From assembly GCF_013373365.1 (NCBI RefSeq), contig NZ_CP035925.1:248001-312000 (forward strand): 64,000 nucleotides of DNA, in the 5' to 3' direction. How positions within the stretch are numbered: the first letter of the stretch is position 1; each line of letters begins with the position of its first letter. Origin of the DNA: Lentibacillus sp. CBA3610 (GTDB lineage Bacteria; Bacillota; Bacilli; Bacillales; Amphibacillaceae). Made by a program: the position numbers and the translations under genes. Shown one piece after another: positions 25,154 through 34,739 of the stretch. The notes below the pieces were generated by a model that was not told the origin of the DNA, ran no database searches, and was given only the letters and a program-made list of their open reading frames with translations.

Positions 25154-27144
25154 TCAAACCAGCGTGTAAAAATGGTTTAATCGTTCGATGCGCATTTCCG
25201 GTTTGCCGCTCCGGCTTAATTCATGGTTGGCGTCAGGGAAGCGGACAAATTCAACATCTTTTTGTAAATGCTTCAAAGTCACAAACAGTTGCTCACCTTG
25301 TTCAATCGGACAGCGGAAGTCTTTTTCGCCGTGAACAATCAATAATGGCGTTTCAATATTTTCAGCATACTTTAATGGGGAAAAATCCCACAGTTTTGCT
25401 GGATCTTCCAGCAAGTTTTTGCCAAGTTCCCATTTGGTGAAGAAATAACCAATATCACTGACACCATAAAAGCTAAGCCAGTTACTGATGCAACGCTGCG
25501 TGACGGCTGCTTTAAATCGATTGGTATGGCCGACAATCCAGTTTGTCATGAAACCGCCATAACTCCCGCCGGTTACACCAAGCCGGTCTTTGTCAATAAA
25601 CTCAAATTCGTCCAGTGCATAATCGACGGCACGCATCAAATCGGTGTAATCCTTGCCGCCATAATCCCCGCGGCAAGCATCCACAAAAGCTTGACCGTAT
25701 CCATGGCTCCCCCGCGGATTGGTATACAAAACGACATAGCCTTTGGCAGCGAGGAGCTGCATTTCATGGAAAAATGTCTGACCGTACATCATATGCGGGC
25801 CACCGTGTATTTCTAAAATGAACGGGTATTTTTTATCTTTCTCAAACCCGTATGGACGGAGCAGCCACCCCTGAATCTCCCCCAGCCGTCTTCTGCTTTA
25901 ATTGTCAGTGTTTCCGGCTCGCTTAATGCGACATCATCTAAAAATTCCTGATTGGCATTGGTTAGTTGGTTTACTTGTCCGCCATTAGCCAACTGATAGA
26001 AATTGCAAGGATTTGTTGGCGTGCTTATACCAAGAATAAAATCACCGCCGCGATAGGAAAATCCAAAAACGTGGTTGTCCTCTTTGTACAGCACAGTCAG
26101 TTCGCCGTTCAGGTCTGTCTGGTATAAACCGGTTGCCCCAAAATCAGTGCCAATGAAAAATAAATACTTTTCGTCGTCACTCCAGACAGGACCATTTTCA
26201 GACTGTCCCATTTTTGTATCACCAACCATAGCATCTCCTAATTGGAAGTCCCATTGATCGCTAAGACAAAACCTTTCACCAGAGGCAGCATCAAATACGT
26301 ATAAGTCATTAAATGTTGCGCCCTGGTAGGCAAATTCATGACCGAAACAGGCAATTTTTGCTCCGCTTGGTGAAAAACGTGCATTGCCATATTGGCCTTT
26401 TCCATCCGTCAATGGTGTTATGTTTTTTGTAGACAGATTCAATAAATGAAGATCGTTCGTCAGTTCATAATCACTGTCTTCGTTTAGATTGGCGCTGAAT
26501 AAGAGATATTTCCCGTCCGGTGATACGTCTTCAAAATTGTGATTTTGATCAGCAGACGTCAACTGTTCAAATGTGTTGTTCCCGACATCATACAGGACGA
26601 TTTGTGTGCGTTTATCGTCATGGAACCCGTTTACGTCTGACTTATACTTTAAACGGTTGATGGTGAGTGGTTGTTTGTTTTTTTCGTCTTGCTCTTTTTG
26701 CCGTTGTTCCTTGGATGCTTCATGTTGATTGGTTACATCATCGCCTTGTTCCAGCGGTGCACTGAAAATGATATATTTTCCGTTTTTGGTCCATTCAGGG
26801 TTGACAGCACCATGTTTGAATGTTGTCAGTTGTTTCGCTTCACCGCCATCAGTATGTATGAGCCATAATTGCGGAACACCGCTTCTGGTTGATTGGAAAA
26901 CGATTCTTTTGCCATCAGGTGAAAAACGCGGATGACTGTTTTTTGCTTCGTCAAATGTCCACTGTCTCGGCTTTTGTTCATTTAAAGACTGAAATAAAAG
27001 CTGTGATACATAATCGTTATCATCGCTGGCCCTGGTGGACACAAATACGTAGGCCTTTCCGTCAGGTGTGAATTGCGGATCGCTGTAAACACTAATATGT
27101 TTCAGGTCTTCTGCAGTCAATGGACGAGCTGTTTCATTGTTCAT
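25154..27144 (-). pseudogene. S9-family acylaminoacyl/prolyl peptidase, single frameshift
   Basis: The N-terminal beta-propeller (about 420 residues with repeated FSPDGK-type blades: FTPDGKAYVF, FSPDGKRIVF, SPDGKYLLFS) is followed by the alpha/beta-hydrolase domain with Ser in GGSYGGFM, Asp in VHGEKDFRCP and His in DANHEL. A one-base shift at the run of five C (plus strand 25879-25883) puts the two domains in different frames; restoring it gives DGWGEIQGWLLRPYGFEKDK. All active residues are otherwise intact, so this is either a very recent inactivation or a sequencing error. Restored length would be about 660 residues, normal for the family. ATG 27144 follows AGGAGG. Confidence 0.85.
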
Positions 27145-27317
27145 AGTGGTTCCTCCTTAATTAATTCCGAAAATATAAGTTATGGTCAATTTATGGATAT
27201 CCCGGTTTTCATTATATGAAGGCCACGTTATTTTTATATTAAACTATTTCGTATCACGAATCAAAGAGGCACTTAACCAAATACCCTTCTCACTACTACA
27301 ATCGTATTCAGGACCTG

Positions 27318-27358
27318 AAAAAGGGGCATGAAAAAAATAAAAATTCATGCCCCTTTTT
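27318..27358 (-). terminator. Terminator downstream of dat
   Basis: AAAAAGGGGCATGAA / TTCATGCCCCTTTTT, a 15-bp perfect stem with T-runs on both strands. It serves dat on the minus strand. From 27145 to 27473 I see nothing else. Confidence 0.88.
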
Positions 27359-27473
27359 TACGATTTATTTCGATTGTAGTTAAAACAGGGGGGTGCTACA
27401 TTCAAGTGTGTGTCAATGATTTACCGGCGCCTATGGTTTTTGAAAATGTTATAATGGCTGTTATCTCAGGAAG

Positions 27474-28337
27474 CTAGGTTACGATTTTGTTGATGTTGGC
27501 ATCTTTTTCATAGGCTTCCTGCAACTGTCTGGTGACTTTTCCGGGTTTTCCATCGGCAATCATCTTTCCATCGACTTCAACGATCGGCATCACTTCAGAA
27601 GTGCTGCTCGACAGGAATAGTTCATCAGCAGCGAAAATATCTTCAACGGCAAAAGCCTCTTCGACAAACGGGATATTGTCATTGCCGGCAAATTGTTCCA
27701 CCCGCATACGGACACAGCCGTGAAGTATAGTCTTTGTGGCAGGGTGAGTATATATGTTATCGTTTTTTACAAGATAGATGTTGGATGAACTGCACTCGGT
27801 TACTATCCCGTCACGCTCTAGTATTGCCTCATAACTGCCGTTTTCTTGTGCTGCTTGTTTTGCCAGTACATTCGGAAGCAGGTTTAAGCTTTTAATATAG
27901 CAGTTTTCCCAGCGGGTATCCCGTTGTGTAATGGCTGAAACACCGTTTATCAGGTTATTCGTTTTACGTGGCATATCTCGAATGTAGGCATAGACGTTTG
28001 CCTGAGTATCTGTTGGAAAGGCATGGTTACGTGGTGCTGAGCCACGTGTTGCTTGCAGATATACAATGCCGTCGGAAACCATTTCATTTTGTTCCAACAG
28101 ATCGAGCAGTCGTTTCGTAATGTCCTGGTTGGAAAAAGGCAGTGACAGTTTAATTGCCTCTGCAGAACGGAATAATCGTTCAACATGTTCAGTGAGCAGA
28201 TAATATTTACCACCATAAATACGAATCACTTCATAGACACCATCGCCAAATTGCAGCCCCCGTTCTTCAAAAGGGTATGTCAATTCGTCACGATGGGCGA
28301 AACCTGTTTGTGAAAGAATAATAGGATAAACAGACAC
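27474..28337 (-). CDS. dat: D-amino acid aminotransferase
   Basis: A PLP enzyme of fold type IV, 287 residues, that interconverts D-alanine and 2-oxoglutarate with pyruvate and D-glutamate, supplying D-amino acids for the cell wall. The PLP lysine is Lys149 (CYIKSLNLLPNVLAK) and the Glu-containing VTECSSSNIY segment follows, as in D-AAT. The early LQFGDGVYEVIR block is diagnostic of D-AAT/BCAT. GTG 28337 follows AGGAGGC. It diverges from fnr, sharing an upstream region that contains an Fnr-type box. Confidence 0.92.
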   Translation of the reverse strand: MSVYPIILSQTGFAHRDELTYPFEERGLQFGDGVYEVIRIYGGKYYLLTEHVERLFRSAEAIKLSLPFSNQDITKRLLDLLEQNEMVSDGIVYLQATRGSAPRNHAFPTDTQANVYAYIRDMPRKTNNLINGVSAITQRDTRWENCYIKSLNLLPNVLAKQAAQENGSYEAILERDGIVTECSSSNIYLVKNDNIYTHPATKTILHGCVRMRVEQFAGNDNIPFVEEAFAVEDIFAADELFLSSSTSEVMPIVEVDGKMIADGKPGKVTRQLQEAYEKDANINKIVT

Positions 28338-28401
28338 CTTATACGCCTCCTTGAGATGCTATTTTATAATGATATTCCTATTCTGTAAAGTGTGATACAA
28401 A

Positions 28402-28417
28402 AGTGACAAATATCACA
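28402..28417. promoter_or_regulatory. Fnr/CRP-type operator between dat and fnr
   Basis: AGTGACAAATATCACA fits TGTGA-N6-TCACA with one change. Its centre is 41.5 bases before the start predicted from the fnr -10 box TATAAT at 28439-28444, the class II activator position; the -35 region is poor. Confidence 0.72.
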
Positions 28418-28478
28418 GAATAATAGTTTAAACCCTATTATAATGTGATATATAATGGTTAAAGGGGAGGAATATGAC

Positions 28479-29168
28479 ATGGAACCAATTTTGGAACGAG
28501 TAAGTGCTCAGGACAGAGATAAACTCATGGATGTTTCAAAGAAGCTGTATATCCCTAAAAATTCTCTTATCTTTGAAGGTGGCAGGCCGGCAGAATACTT
28601 GTACTTGATACATAAAGGAAAAGTACGTATTTTTAAACAAATTGAACCGAACAAAGACTTAACGATTTTCACGCGCGGTGTTATGGATGGTTTCGGTGAG
28701 ATTGGCGTCTTTGGGGCCAGGTATTATTCAAATTCAGCAAGAGCCATGGAGGATAGTGTTCTGTATGCGGTGAAACGCGAAACGATAGAAGAAACATTAG
28801 CACAAGATGGCCGGTTGAGTCTTCATTTCACACGCTGGTTAGCTGAGTCACTGGAAGCAAGCAAAGCAAAAATGCGGGATTATATCGCTTTTGGTTCAGA
28901 GGGCGCGGTTGCTTCTATATTTGTGCGTTATTCAAACATGCATGGTGTGGTAACCCCCGAAGGCATACGTATTACCGAACCGATTATGATTCAGGATGTC
29001 AGCAGGCACATTGCGATTTCCAGGGAAACGGTCAGCCGGATTGTAAACAAGTGGAAAGAACAAGGGGTTATCGCGAAGAAAAATAAATATTTTTTGATTA
29101 AAGACATGAATTACTTTAGAAAAATGCTCGCCTGTGAACAATGCAACGTTGAAAATTGTGTGTTGTAG
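28479..29168 (+). CDS. fnr: Bacillus-type Fnr, iron-sulphur redox regulator
   Basis: A Crp/Fnr-family regulator of 229 residues: cyclic-nucleotide-like beta-barrel (about 10-120), dimer helix, and a winged helix (HIAISRETVSRIVNKWKEQG, with the recognition helix ISRETVSR). The C-terminus has Cys219, Cys222 and Cys227 (CEQCNVENC, spacing C-x2-C-x4-C). That is the same spacing as in B. subtilis Fnr, where these cysteines plus an Asp hold an oxygen-sensitive [4Fe-4S] cluster; E. coli Fnr uses N-terminal cysteines instead. ATG 28479 follows GGGGAGG. The box upstream suggests it activates itself when oxygen is low. Confidence 0.9.
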   Translation: MEPILERVSAQDRDKLMDVSKKLYIPKNSLIFEGGRPAEYLYLIHKGKVRIFKQIEPNKDLTIFTRGVMDGFGEIGVFGARYYSNSARAMEDSVLYAVKRETIEETLAQDGRLSLHFTRWLAESLEASKAKMRDYIAFGSEGAVASIFVRYSNMHGVVTPEGIRITEPIMIQDVSRHIAISRETVSRIVNKWKEQGVIAKKNKYFLIKDMNYFRKMLACEQCNVENCVL

Positions 29169-29206
29169 CCTTGCTTTACTTCTATAATTGTATGCAAACA
29201 GATAAA

Positions 29207-29256
29207 GGTGGGGTGGCATGAAATATTTTTTCTGTGATGCCCCTTTTTTCGGTCTT
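29207..29256 (+). terminator. Terminator of fnr
   Basis: GGGGTGGCAT pairs with ATGCCCC (with a bulge), followed by TTTTTT. Confidence 0.65.
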
Positions 29257-29302
29257 GGGTTTGATTGCCGCAAAAAAAGTGACTTAATTCCTTCTGTAAG
29301 GG

Positions 29303-29331
29303 TTGAATTCATTTTGCAGTGTTGGTATAAT
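29303..29331 (+). promoter_or_regulatory. SigA promoter of tRNA-Gly
   Basis: TTGAAT at 29303-29308, 17-bp spacer, TATAAT at 29326-29331, about 65 bases before the tRNA. Confidence 0.8.
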
Positions 29332-29396
29332 ACATACTGTTGCAAAAAAAGACATCACATTACATATTTTGCAGGTGCGGATGCAGAAAGAATAAC

Positions 29397-29470
29397 GCGG
29401 GTGTAGTTTAGTGGTAAAACCTCAGCCTTCCAAGCTGATGTCGTGGGTTCGATTCCCATCACCCGCTCCA
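29397..29470 (+). tRNA. tRNA-Gly (anticodon UCC)
   Basis: Acceptor GCGGGTG pairs with CACCCGC; the D-arm (GTTT / AAAC), anticodon stem TCAGC / GCTGA with loop CTTCCAA, and T-arm (GTGGG-TTCGATT-CCCAT) are complete, and CCA is encoded at 29468-29470. The loop gives anticodon TCC, reading GGA and GGG. It stands alone with its own promoter and terminator. Confidence 0.97.
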
Positions 29471-29482
29471 TACATATGTCAC

Positions 29483-29522
29483 AACGCAGTGTTTCGCTAT
29501 ATCACGAAGCATTGCGTTTTTT
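29483..29522 (+). terminator. Terminator of tRNA-Gly
   Basis: AACGCAGTGTTTCG / CGAAGCATTGCGTT, then TTTTTT. Confidence 0.88.
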
Positions 29523-29606
29523 CTTGTATGCCCCCGCTGTATACTTGAATGTGTCTATTCTTCCATGTATTCTGAAATTAAAACTACAACATTTGAGGGA
29601 TTTTTT

Positions 29607-31307
29607 ATGAAGGAACTGATGCAGACACTGAAACAGATCGATGGAAAAGGGTATAAAGCCTATAAAAGTGTGCAGGGTCACTACACATTTTCTGATTTTG
29701 ATTTATATATAGATTATGTCCAGGGTGATCCGTTTGCAGCACCCTCAAAAATCCGGGCAGTTGTACCGGCAGGGAAGCGAGCTTTGAAAGATAGCTGGCT
29801 TGAGTCATACCGGCGCAGAGTAGCAACCGAGGACATTCTTGCCCGTAAAGTTGGTGCCGCGATTGCAACTGGCAATTTTTCCATTAAAGGATCGGGGAAA
29901 AGTGGCAATATCCAATTTGACCGTCCGGGACAGGAAGTACTCGAGCGGAGTGCCGTGCAAGCTGACTCCAATTCGATTACGGTATGCATTTCGGTCGGAC
30001 TGCCGGCAAATGGGCGTAAAATAAATGGCAGAGAGGCAGAAAAGTTATTTATCAACGCTGTTCCCGCTATTCTCAGGAATTCCATTTTCCTGGTAACCGA
30101 TAATGAAATTGAACAAGCTGTCCAATTGGCGGATCAGCAGGAAGCCATTAGGAAAGAAATGCGTAAAAATAACTGGATTTCCTTTGTCGCCAACGGATCT
30201 GTACTGCCGAGGGCAAGCGGTATCAGCAACCGGCCACTGAAAGATGCTGTACCGTTTCAAAGCCCACAGGAAAATGAAGTGGAAATTGAGATTCCGCATC
30301 GAAGCGAGCCGGTCAAAGGTATGGCGATCAAGAAGGGTATCACGTTGATTGTTGGCGGTGGCTATCACGGCAAAAGCACGATTTTGGAGGCAATTGAACG
30401 CGGTGTCTACTCCCATACAAACGGCGACGGTCGTGAATATGTAGTGACGGATCAGGATGCCGTGAAAATCCGTGCTGAAGATGGCCGCAAAGTAACAGGT
30501 GTTAATATTTCACCGTTTATCAATAACTTGCCGCACAAACAGGATACGACCTATTTTTCAACAGAAAATGCCAGCGGGAGTACATCACAGGCAGCGAACG
30601 TGATGGAAGCCCTGGAAGCTGGTGCCGGAACATTACTGATTGATGAGGATACCAGTGCCACTAATTTCATGATTCGGGATTACCGGATGCAGAAGCTGGT
30701 TCATCGCGATAAAGAACCGATCACACCATTCATTGATAAAATCAAACAAATGCGTGATCAGCTTGAAGTGTCAACCATTTTAGTCATGGGCGGCTCCGGT
30801 GATTATTTTGATGTTGCCGACTCAGTGATTATGATGGAAGCCTATGAACCCTATAATGTGACGGGCGAGGCCAGAGCGATTATGTCGGATCACCCGATCA
30901 ATCGCGAAACGTCAGATGAATCTTTTGGTCATGTCAGCGGACGTAGCTTCCAGCAGAATTCATTGCAGACCCAAAAAGGGAAAAAATCCAAAACACAGGC
31001 TAAAGGATTGACAACCATTTTAATGGGGCGTACGGATATCACCTTTGCTGAGACAGAGCAGCTTGTTGATACGTCCCAGACACGGATGATTGCCGAAATA
31101 ATCCAGCATTTGGACCGGACAAACGCGCTTGGCGATAAATCACTGTATAAGCTGCTCGATGATATTGAGGCGCAAATGGACCAAAAAGGATTGGCTTCCT
31201 TTACTGTGTTTAAGGATCATCATCCTGGTGATATTGCCCGGCCAAGACGATACGAGATTGCTGCAGTGCTGAATAGAATGCGCACGGCAAAAGTCAATCA
31301 AACGTAA
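29607..31307 (+). CDS. ABC-ATPase domain protein (PF09818-type)
   Basis: A 566-residue soluble ATPase with an unusual ABC fold: a long N-terminal region with GKGYKAYKSVQGHYTF and VSVGLPANGRKING-like blocks, a Walker A GGGYHGKSTILEAIERGVY at about 255-273, and a Walker B LLIDEDTSATNFM at about 363-375. The family is widespread in bacteria and in trypanosome mitochondria, with no clear enzymatic role; single-domain structure and lack of membrane segments argue against transport, and nucleic-acid work has been proposed. ATG 29607 is preceded by GAGGGA; a frame reaching back to 29565 has no site. queG follows 22 bp later. Confidence 0.85.
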   Translation: MKELMQTLKQIDGKGYKAYKSVQGHYTFSDFDLYIDYVQGDPFAAPSKIRAVVPAGKRALKDSWLESYRRRVATEDILARKVGAAIATGNFSIKGSGKSGNIQFDRPGQEVLERSAVQADSNSITVCISVGLPANGRKINGREAEKLFINAVPAILRNSIFLVTDNEIEQAVQLADQQEAIRKEMRKNNWISFVANGSVLPRASGISNRPLKDAVPFQSPQENEVEIEIPHRSEPVKGMAIKKGITLIVGGGYHGKSTILEAIERGVYSHTNGDGREYVVTDQDAVKIRAEDGRKVTGVNISPFINNLPHKQDTTYFSTENASGSTSQAANVMEALEAGAGTLLIDEDTSATNFMIRDYRMQKLVHRDKEPITPFIDKIKQMRDQLEVSTILVMGGSGDYFDVADSVIMMEAYEPYNVTGEARAIMSDHPINRETSDESFGHVSGRSFQQNSLQTQKGKKSKTQAKGLTTILMGRTDITFAETEQLVDTSQTRMIAEIIQHLDRTNALGDKSLYKLLDDIEAQMDQKGLASFTVFKDHHPGDIARPRRYEIAAVLNRMRTAKVNQT

Positions 31308-31329
31308 AACAAGAGAGGAGGCAGACCGG

Positions 31330-32469
31330 ATGAATACAGATCAGCTGAGACAGGAATTAATCGATTACAGCAAGGAAATCGGCATTGATAAAATCGGGTT
31401 TGCTTCTGCAGATGTATTTGAAGGGTTGAAAGAACGACTGAAACGACAGCAGGGACTCGGGTTTCAGTCAGGTTTTGAAAAAGGATCGATTGAAGAACGG
31501 ACGGAACCGGATCGGCTGGTACCGGAAGCTAAATCAATCATTTCAATCGCCTTAGCCTATCCATCCCGTATCAAAGATGGCCCGAAAAGCACCAAAGAAG
31601 AACGGCGGGGCGTGTTCTGCCGTGCTTCATGGGGAACTGACTATCATGAGGTTCTGAGGGAAAAGCTGGGTAAACTTGGTGAATTCATCAAGGAACGAAT
31701 ACCAGAAGCAACCACCAAAGTGATGGTCGATACAGGTGAGTTGTCTGATCGGGCTGTAGCTGAACGGGCCGGAATTGGATTCAGCGGAAAAAACACAGCT
31801 ATTATTACACCTGAGTTCGGTTCATATGTTTACCTTGGGGAGTTGATAACGAATCTTCCTTTTGTTCCGGATACACCACTTGAAGATGGCTGCGGTTCCT
31901 GCACCAGATGTCTTGACGCCTGTCCGACCGGTGCACTCGTTCAAGGCGGGCAGCTGAATGCACAGCGCTGCCTGGCGTTTTTAACGCAGACGAAAGATTT
32001 TATGCCGGATGAATTCCGCTCGAAAATTGGTAACTTTATCTATGGATTTGATACGTGCCAGGTAGTTTGTCCGTACAATAAACATGTTGATTTTCATAAT
32101 CATCCGGAATTCGAACCGGAACCTGATGTGGCCAAGCCGAAGCTGAAGCCACTTCTCAGAATCTCTAACCGCGAATTTAAAAATACATTCGGGCATATTG
32201 CCGGATCATGGCGGGGCAAAAAACCGCTGCAGCGCAATGCATTAATTGCCCTTGGTCATTATAGGGATGCGACAGCTGTTGACGAAATAATTGCCGTCAT
32301 GAACAACGATCCAAGACCGGTTATTCGCGGGACAGCAGCCTGGTCACTCGGGAAAATCGGTACAGAGGAATCCTTTGCAGCCATCAAAGATGCAATGGAG
32401 AAAGAAAATGATGAACAAGTACTGGCTGAGATGGAAAAAGGCCTGGCGTTTCAGGAGACTGTTTTCTAG
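31330..32469 (+). CDS. queG: Epoxyqueuosine reductase
   Basis: A 379-residue cobalamin and iron-sulphur enzyme performing the last step of queuosine synthesis on tRNA. Two [4Fe-4S] clusters are marked by CGSCTRCLDACP (about residues 189-200) and CQVVCPYNKH (about 239-248). The C-terminal part (about 295-379) has HEAT-like repeats (LIALGHYRDATAVDEIIAVM, AWSLGKIGTEESFAAI), which help tRNA binding. Length matches B. subtilis QueG. It follows the ABC-ATPase gene by 22 bp (AGAGAGGAGG site). Confidence 0.93.
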   Translation: MNTDQLRQELIDYSKEIGIDKIGFASADVFEGLKERLKRQQGLGFQSGFEKGSIEERTEPDRLVPEAKSIISIALAYPSRIKDGPKSTKEERRGVFCRASWGTDYHEVLREKLGKLGEFIKERIPEATTKVMVDTGELSDRAVAERAGIGFSGKNTAIITPEFGSYVYLGELITNLPFVPDTPLEDGCGSCTRCLDACPTGALVQGGQLNAQRCLAFLTQTKDFMPDEFRSKIGNFIYGFDTCQVVCPYNKHVDFHNHPEFEPEPDVAKPKLKPLLRISNREFKNTFGHIAGSWRGKKPLQRNALIALGHYRDATAVDEIIAVMNNDPRPVIRGTAAWSLGKIGTEESFAAIKDAMEKENDEQVLAEMEKGLAFQETVF

Positions 32470-32487
32470 AAGGTTTATGTTTTGATA

Positions 32488-32985
32488 CAAAAACCATAAA
32501 CTGCGAAACAGTGAAAATTCTCATTAGTGAGGCTTCCTCCTGTTCTAATTAGCGTTGAGTGCTTAGCGACGCTCCGGCAATATACTTCGCTTTCCATGGG
32601 CACGGCCTTAGCCTCCTCGGAAAGCAAAGACCGCTTTCCTCCGGGGTCTTCGGACACGTGCTTTTCCCATAGGAGTCTTCGTATATTGCCTCCGCTGTCA
32701 GGGACTTTCTGCATTTCGAAAGGATGAAGTCCGAGAAAAAAAATTGTTTAGCAGTTTTCTCTCACTTGGACTGAACACGACACTAAGCTGCGGAAAAATG
32801 CGAGACTCCTGCGGGAAAGGAACAGTCTGAAGACCCCGCAGCGAGCGGTTTTTGCGAGCGAGGAGGCTGAAGCGTTCCCCGCGGAAAGCGAGTATTTTTC
32901 CGCAGCGACGAACTAGCACTCAGATCCGATAGAATTGGAGTAAGACATTCCAAAAGTTACCTCGCATTTTATATCAACTACGAAT
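32488..32985. repeat. MITE-like composite repeat, element II
   Basis: Ends: CCATAAACTGCGAAACAG at the left and CTCGCATTTTATATCAACTA at the right, which are inverted versions of each other. It contains two head-to-head GC-rich modules (about 32573-32700 and 32800-32915), each with CCTCCTCGG / CGAGGAGGC, CTCCTGCGGGAAAG or its complement, and CGCGGAAAGCG-like words. No gene is present from 32470 to 33060. Confidence 0.78.
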
Positions 32986-33060
32986 AAAATTCACGAAAAG
33001 GAACTCTTTAAAGAAACATCTGTCAATTGATTGAAAACTAATTGAAAAGAGGCGTTGATG

Positions 33061-33564
33061 ATGGATCTGTATTACGATGAAATGGAATCCCCGGTTGGTC
33101 CGCTTACGATTGTGAGTGATGGGAAAAGGGTGATCAGGATCGATTATGGAACGTTTACTGATGTCGAAATGAAGTTACAAAAGTTGTGTGTGCGTTATTT
33201 TAATCAGTCCGCATTTATTCAAAAGCCCAATAAAGTTGCTCATGCTGTAACGGAACTGCGTGAATATTTTCAGGGAAAACGCCGGGAATTCACATTTGAC
33301 GTTGCATTTAACGGCACACCTTTTCAGCAGAAGGTCTGGCAGGCGTTGAACGATATTCCATATGGTGATACCAAAACCTATAAAGATGTTGCACAAGCTA
33401 TAAACAACCCAAAAGCTGTTCGTGCAGTTGGCGGGGCGGTTAATAAAAACCCATTTTCGATTGTTGTGCCGTGTCATCGGGTCATTGGGGCGAACGGAAA
33501 AATGGTCGGCTATGGCGGCGGTCTGGATAAAAAAGAATTCCTGCTGGCTCACGAGGCTAATTGA
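33061..33564 (+). CDS. ogt: Methylated-DNA-[protein]-cysteine S-methyltransferase
   Basis: A 167-residue suicide DNA-repair protein that takes methyl groups from O6-methylguanine. The acceptor is Cys138 in IVVPCHRVIG; the DNA-binding helix carries RAVGGAVNKNP with Arg121 as the likely base-flipping finger. It lacks an Ada regulatory part. The start may be ATG 33058 or 33061; the latter is better spaced from AGAGGCG at 33049. It is a single gene between a composite repeat and the amidase-domain gene. Confidence 0.93.
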   Translation: MDLYYDEMESPVGPLTIVSDGKRVIRIDYGTFTDVEMKLQKLCVRYFNQSAFIQKPNKVAHAVTELREYFQGKRREFTFDVAFNGTPFQQKVWQALNDIPYGDTKTYKDVAQAINNPKAVRAVGGAVNKNPFSIVVPCHRVIGANGKMVGYGGGLDKKEFLLAHEAN

Positions 33565-33617
33565 ATAGGATTTGGACAGGTATTCTCTCCATACACTAGT
33601 GATGGAGGGGATTTTTT

Positions 33618-34463
33618 ATGGAAAAATTAAAAAATAACTGGCTTCATTTTTTTCGGTCTGGTCGAGAGGAGGATAATTGGTGGGAACGAAAAAAGGATTT
33701 ATACCGTGCACGGGAAGCTGAAATTGTCCGGATCAGCGGGGAAGGCCATCTATTTGAGGAGCTCAGGTACTCCGGTCAAACGATTCATCAGTATTTATTA
33801 CACCTATCTTTTTTAGTCAGGCAGCGTGATCAGTTGTTTAGGGAGGAACAGGTCATCCCATTTCAATTCAAATTGGAAAATGACGAAATAGTCGAGCACA
33901 AAATGGTGGAAAGACCGTTGCCAATGGAAGAGAAACCAGCAATCGAAACAGCGTCACTGCGAGGATCGACTAAGGAGCGCTTTTCCTACGACAGGCGTTC
34001 AGCTGTGCAATATGCAGAGCGGTGGTGGAACAGTTACAATCCGGATTACCGGAAATTCGATGTGGATTGCACCAATTATGTCTCACAGTGTATGCGGGCC
34101 GGTGGAGCACCAATGCGAGGGATGCCTGAGCGGGAAAATGGATGGTGGTACCAGCAGGATAATTGGAGTTATAGCTGGGCAGTTGCCCATTCATTACGCT
34201 GGTATTTAAGCGGCTCAACTTCGGGTTTAAAAGGGAAAGAGGTGGACTCGGCCCGTGAGCTTATGCCGGGGGATATTATTTGTTATGATTTTGAAGGTGA
34301 CGGCAAATGGGATCATAATACGATTGTCGTTGCCAAGGATGCGGGTGGGATGCCGCTTGTAAATGCCCATACCGATAACAGCCGTAACCGTTACTGGTCG
34401 TATGAAGATTCAACTGCATGGACACCCGAAATTCAGTATAAGTTTTTCCGAATTGGGGAGTAG
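33618..34463 (+). CDS. Amidase-domain (Amidase_6) protein
   Basis: A 281-residue protein with no signal peptide. The C-terminal half has the Amidase_6 domain found in cell-wall or spore-linked putative amidases: YDRRSAVQYAERWWNSYNPD at about 120-139, then FDVDCTNYVSQCMRAGGAPM (candidate catalytic Cys in DCTNYVSQ), a Trp-rich middle (GWWYQQDNWSYSWAVA), GDIICYDFEGDGKWDHNTIV (candidate His/Asp) and VNAHTDNSRNRYW. The N-terminal half is charged and of no known type. ATG 33618 follows GGAGGGG. Substrate is unknown. Confidence 0.8.
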   Translation: MEKLKNNWLHFFRSGREEDNWWERKKDLYRAREAEIVRISGEGHLFEELRYSGQTIHQYLLHLSFLVRQRDQLFREEQVIPFQFKLENDEIVEHKMVERPLPMEEKPAIETASLRGSTKERFSYDRRSAVQYAERWWNSYNPDYRKFDVDCTNYVSQCMRAGGAPMRGMPERENGWWYQQDNWSYSWAVAHSLRWYLSGSTSGLKGKEVDSARELMPGDIICYDFEGDGKWDHNTIVVAKDAGGMPLVNAHTDNSRNRYWSYEDSTAWTPEIQYKFFRIGE

Positions 34464-34493
34464 TGGTATAATAGTTAAGTTGTAAAAGAGTTT

Positions 34494-34700
34494 GTTCAAA
34501 AAGTCCGGTAAAAATGACACGTCGACAGAGGAACTTCTGCTAAAACCGCCCACGTCCTGTGGGCAACGCAGAAGTCACCACATCCTGTGGAAGCTCGTTG
34601 GCTTGTTTCTCCGCTGCTCATGTATCTAAATGCATACATTCCGCTGCTCGAAACGACGCCGCCTCGAACTTCTTGGTCCTTTTTATCCTCCTTTTTGAAC
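34494..34700. repeat. 207-bp MITE-like element with short terminal inverted repeats
   Basis: GTTCAAAAAG at 34494-34503 is mirrored by CTTTTTGAAC at 34691-34700. Between them is a conserved-looking text including CGCCCACGTCCTGTGGGC and CGACGCCGCCTCGAACTTCT. I recall closely similar stretches as high-copy intergenic sequence in Bacillaceae, which would need a genome search. It separates the amidase gene from trmL and ends 20 bp before the trmL ribosome site. Confidence 0.72.
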
Positions 34701-34739
34701 ACCTTGTAAAATGTAAATTTGGAAGAGGAGAATGGAACA

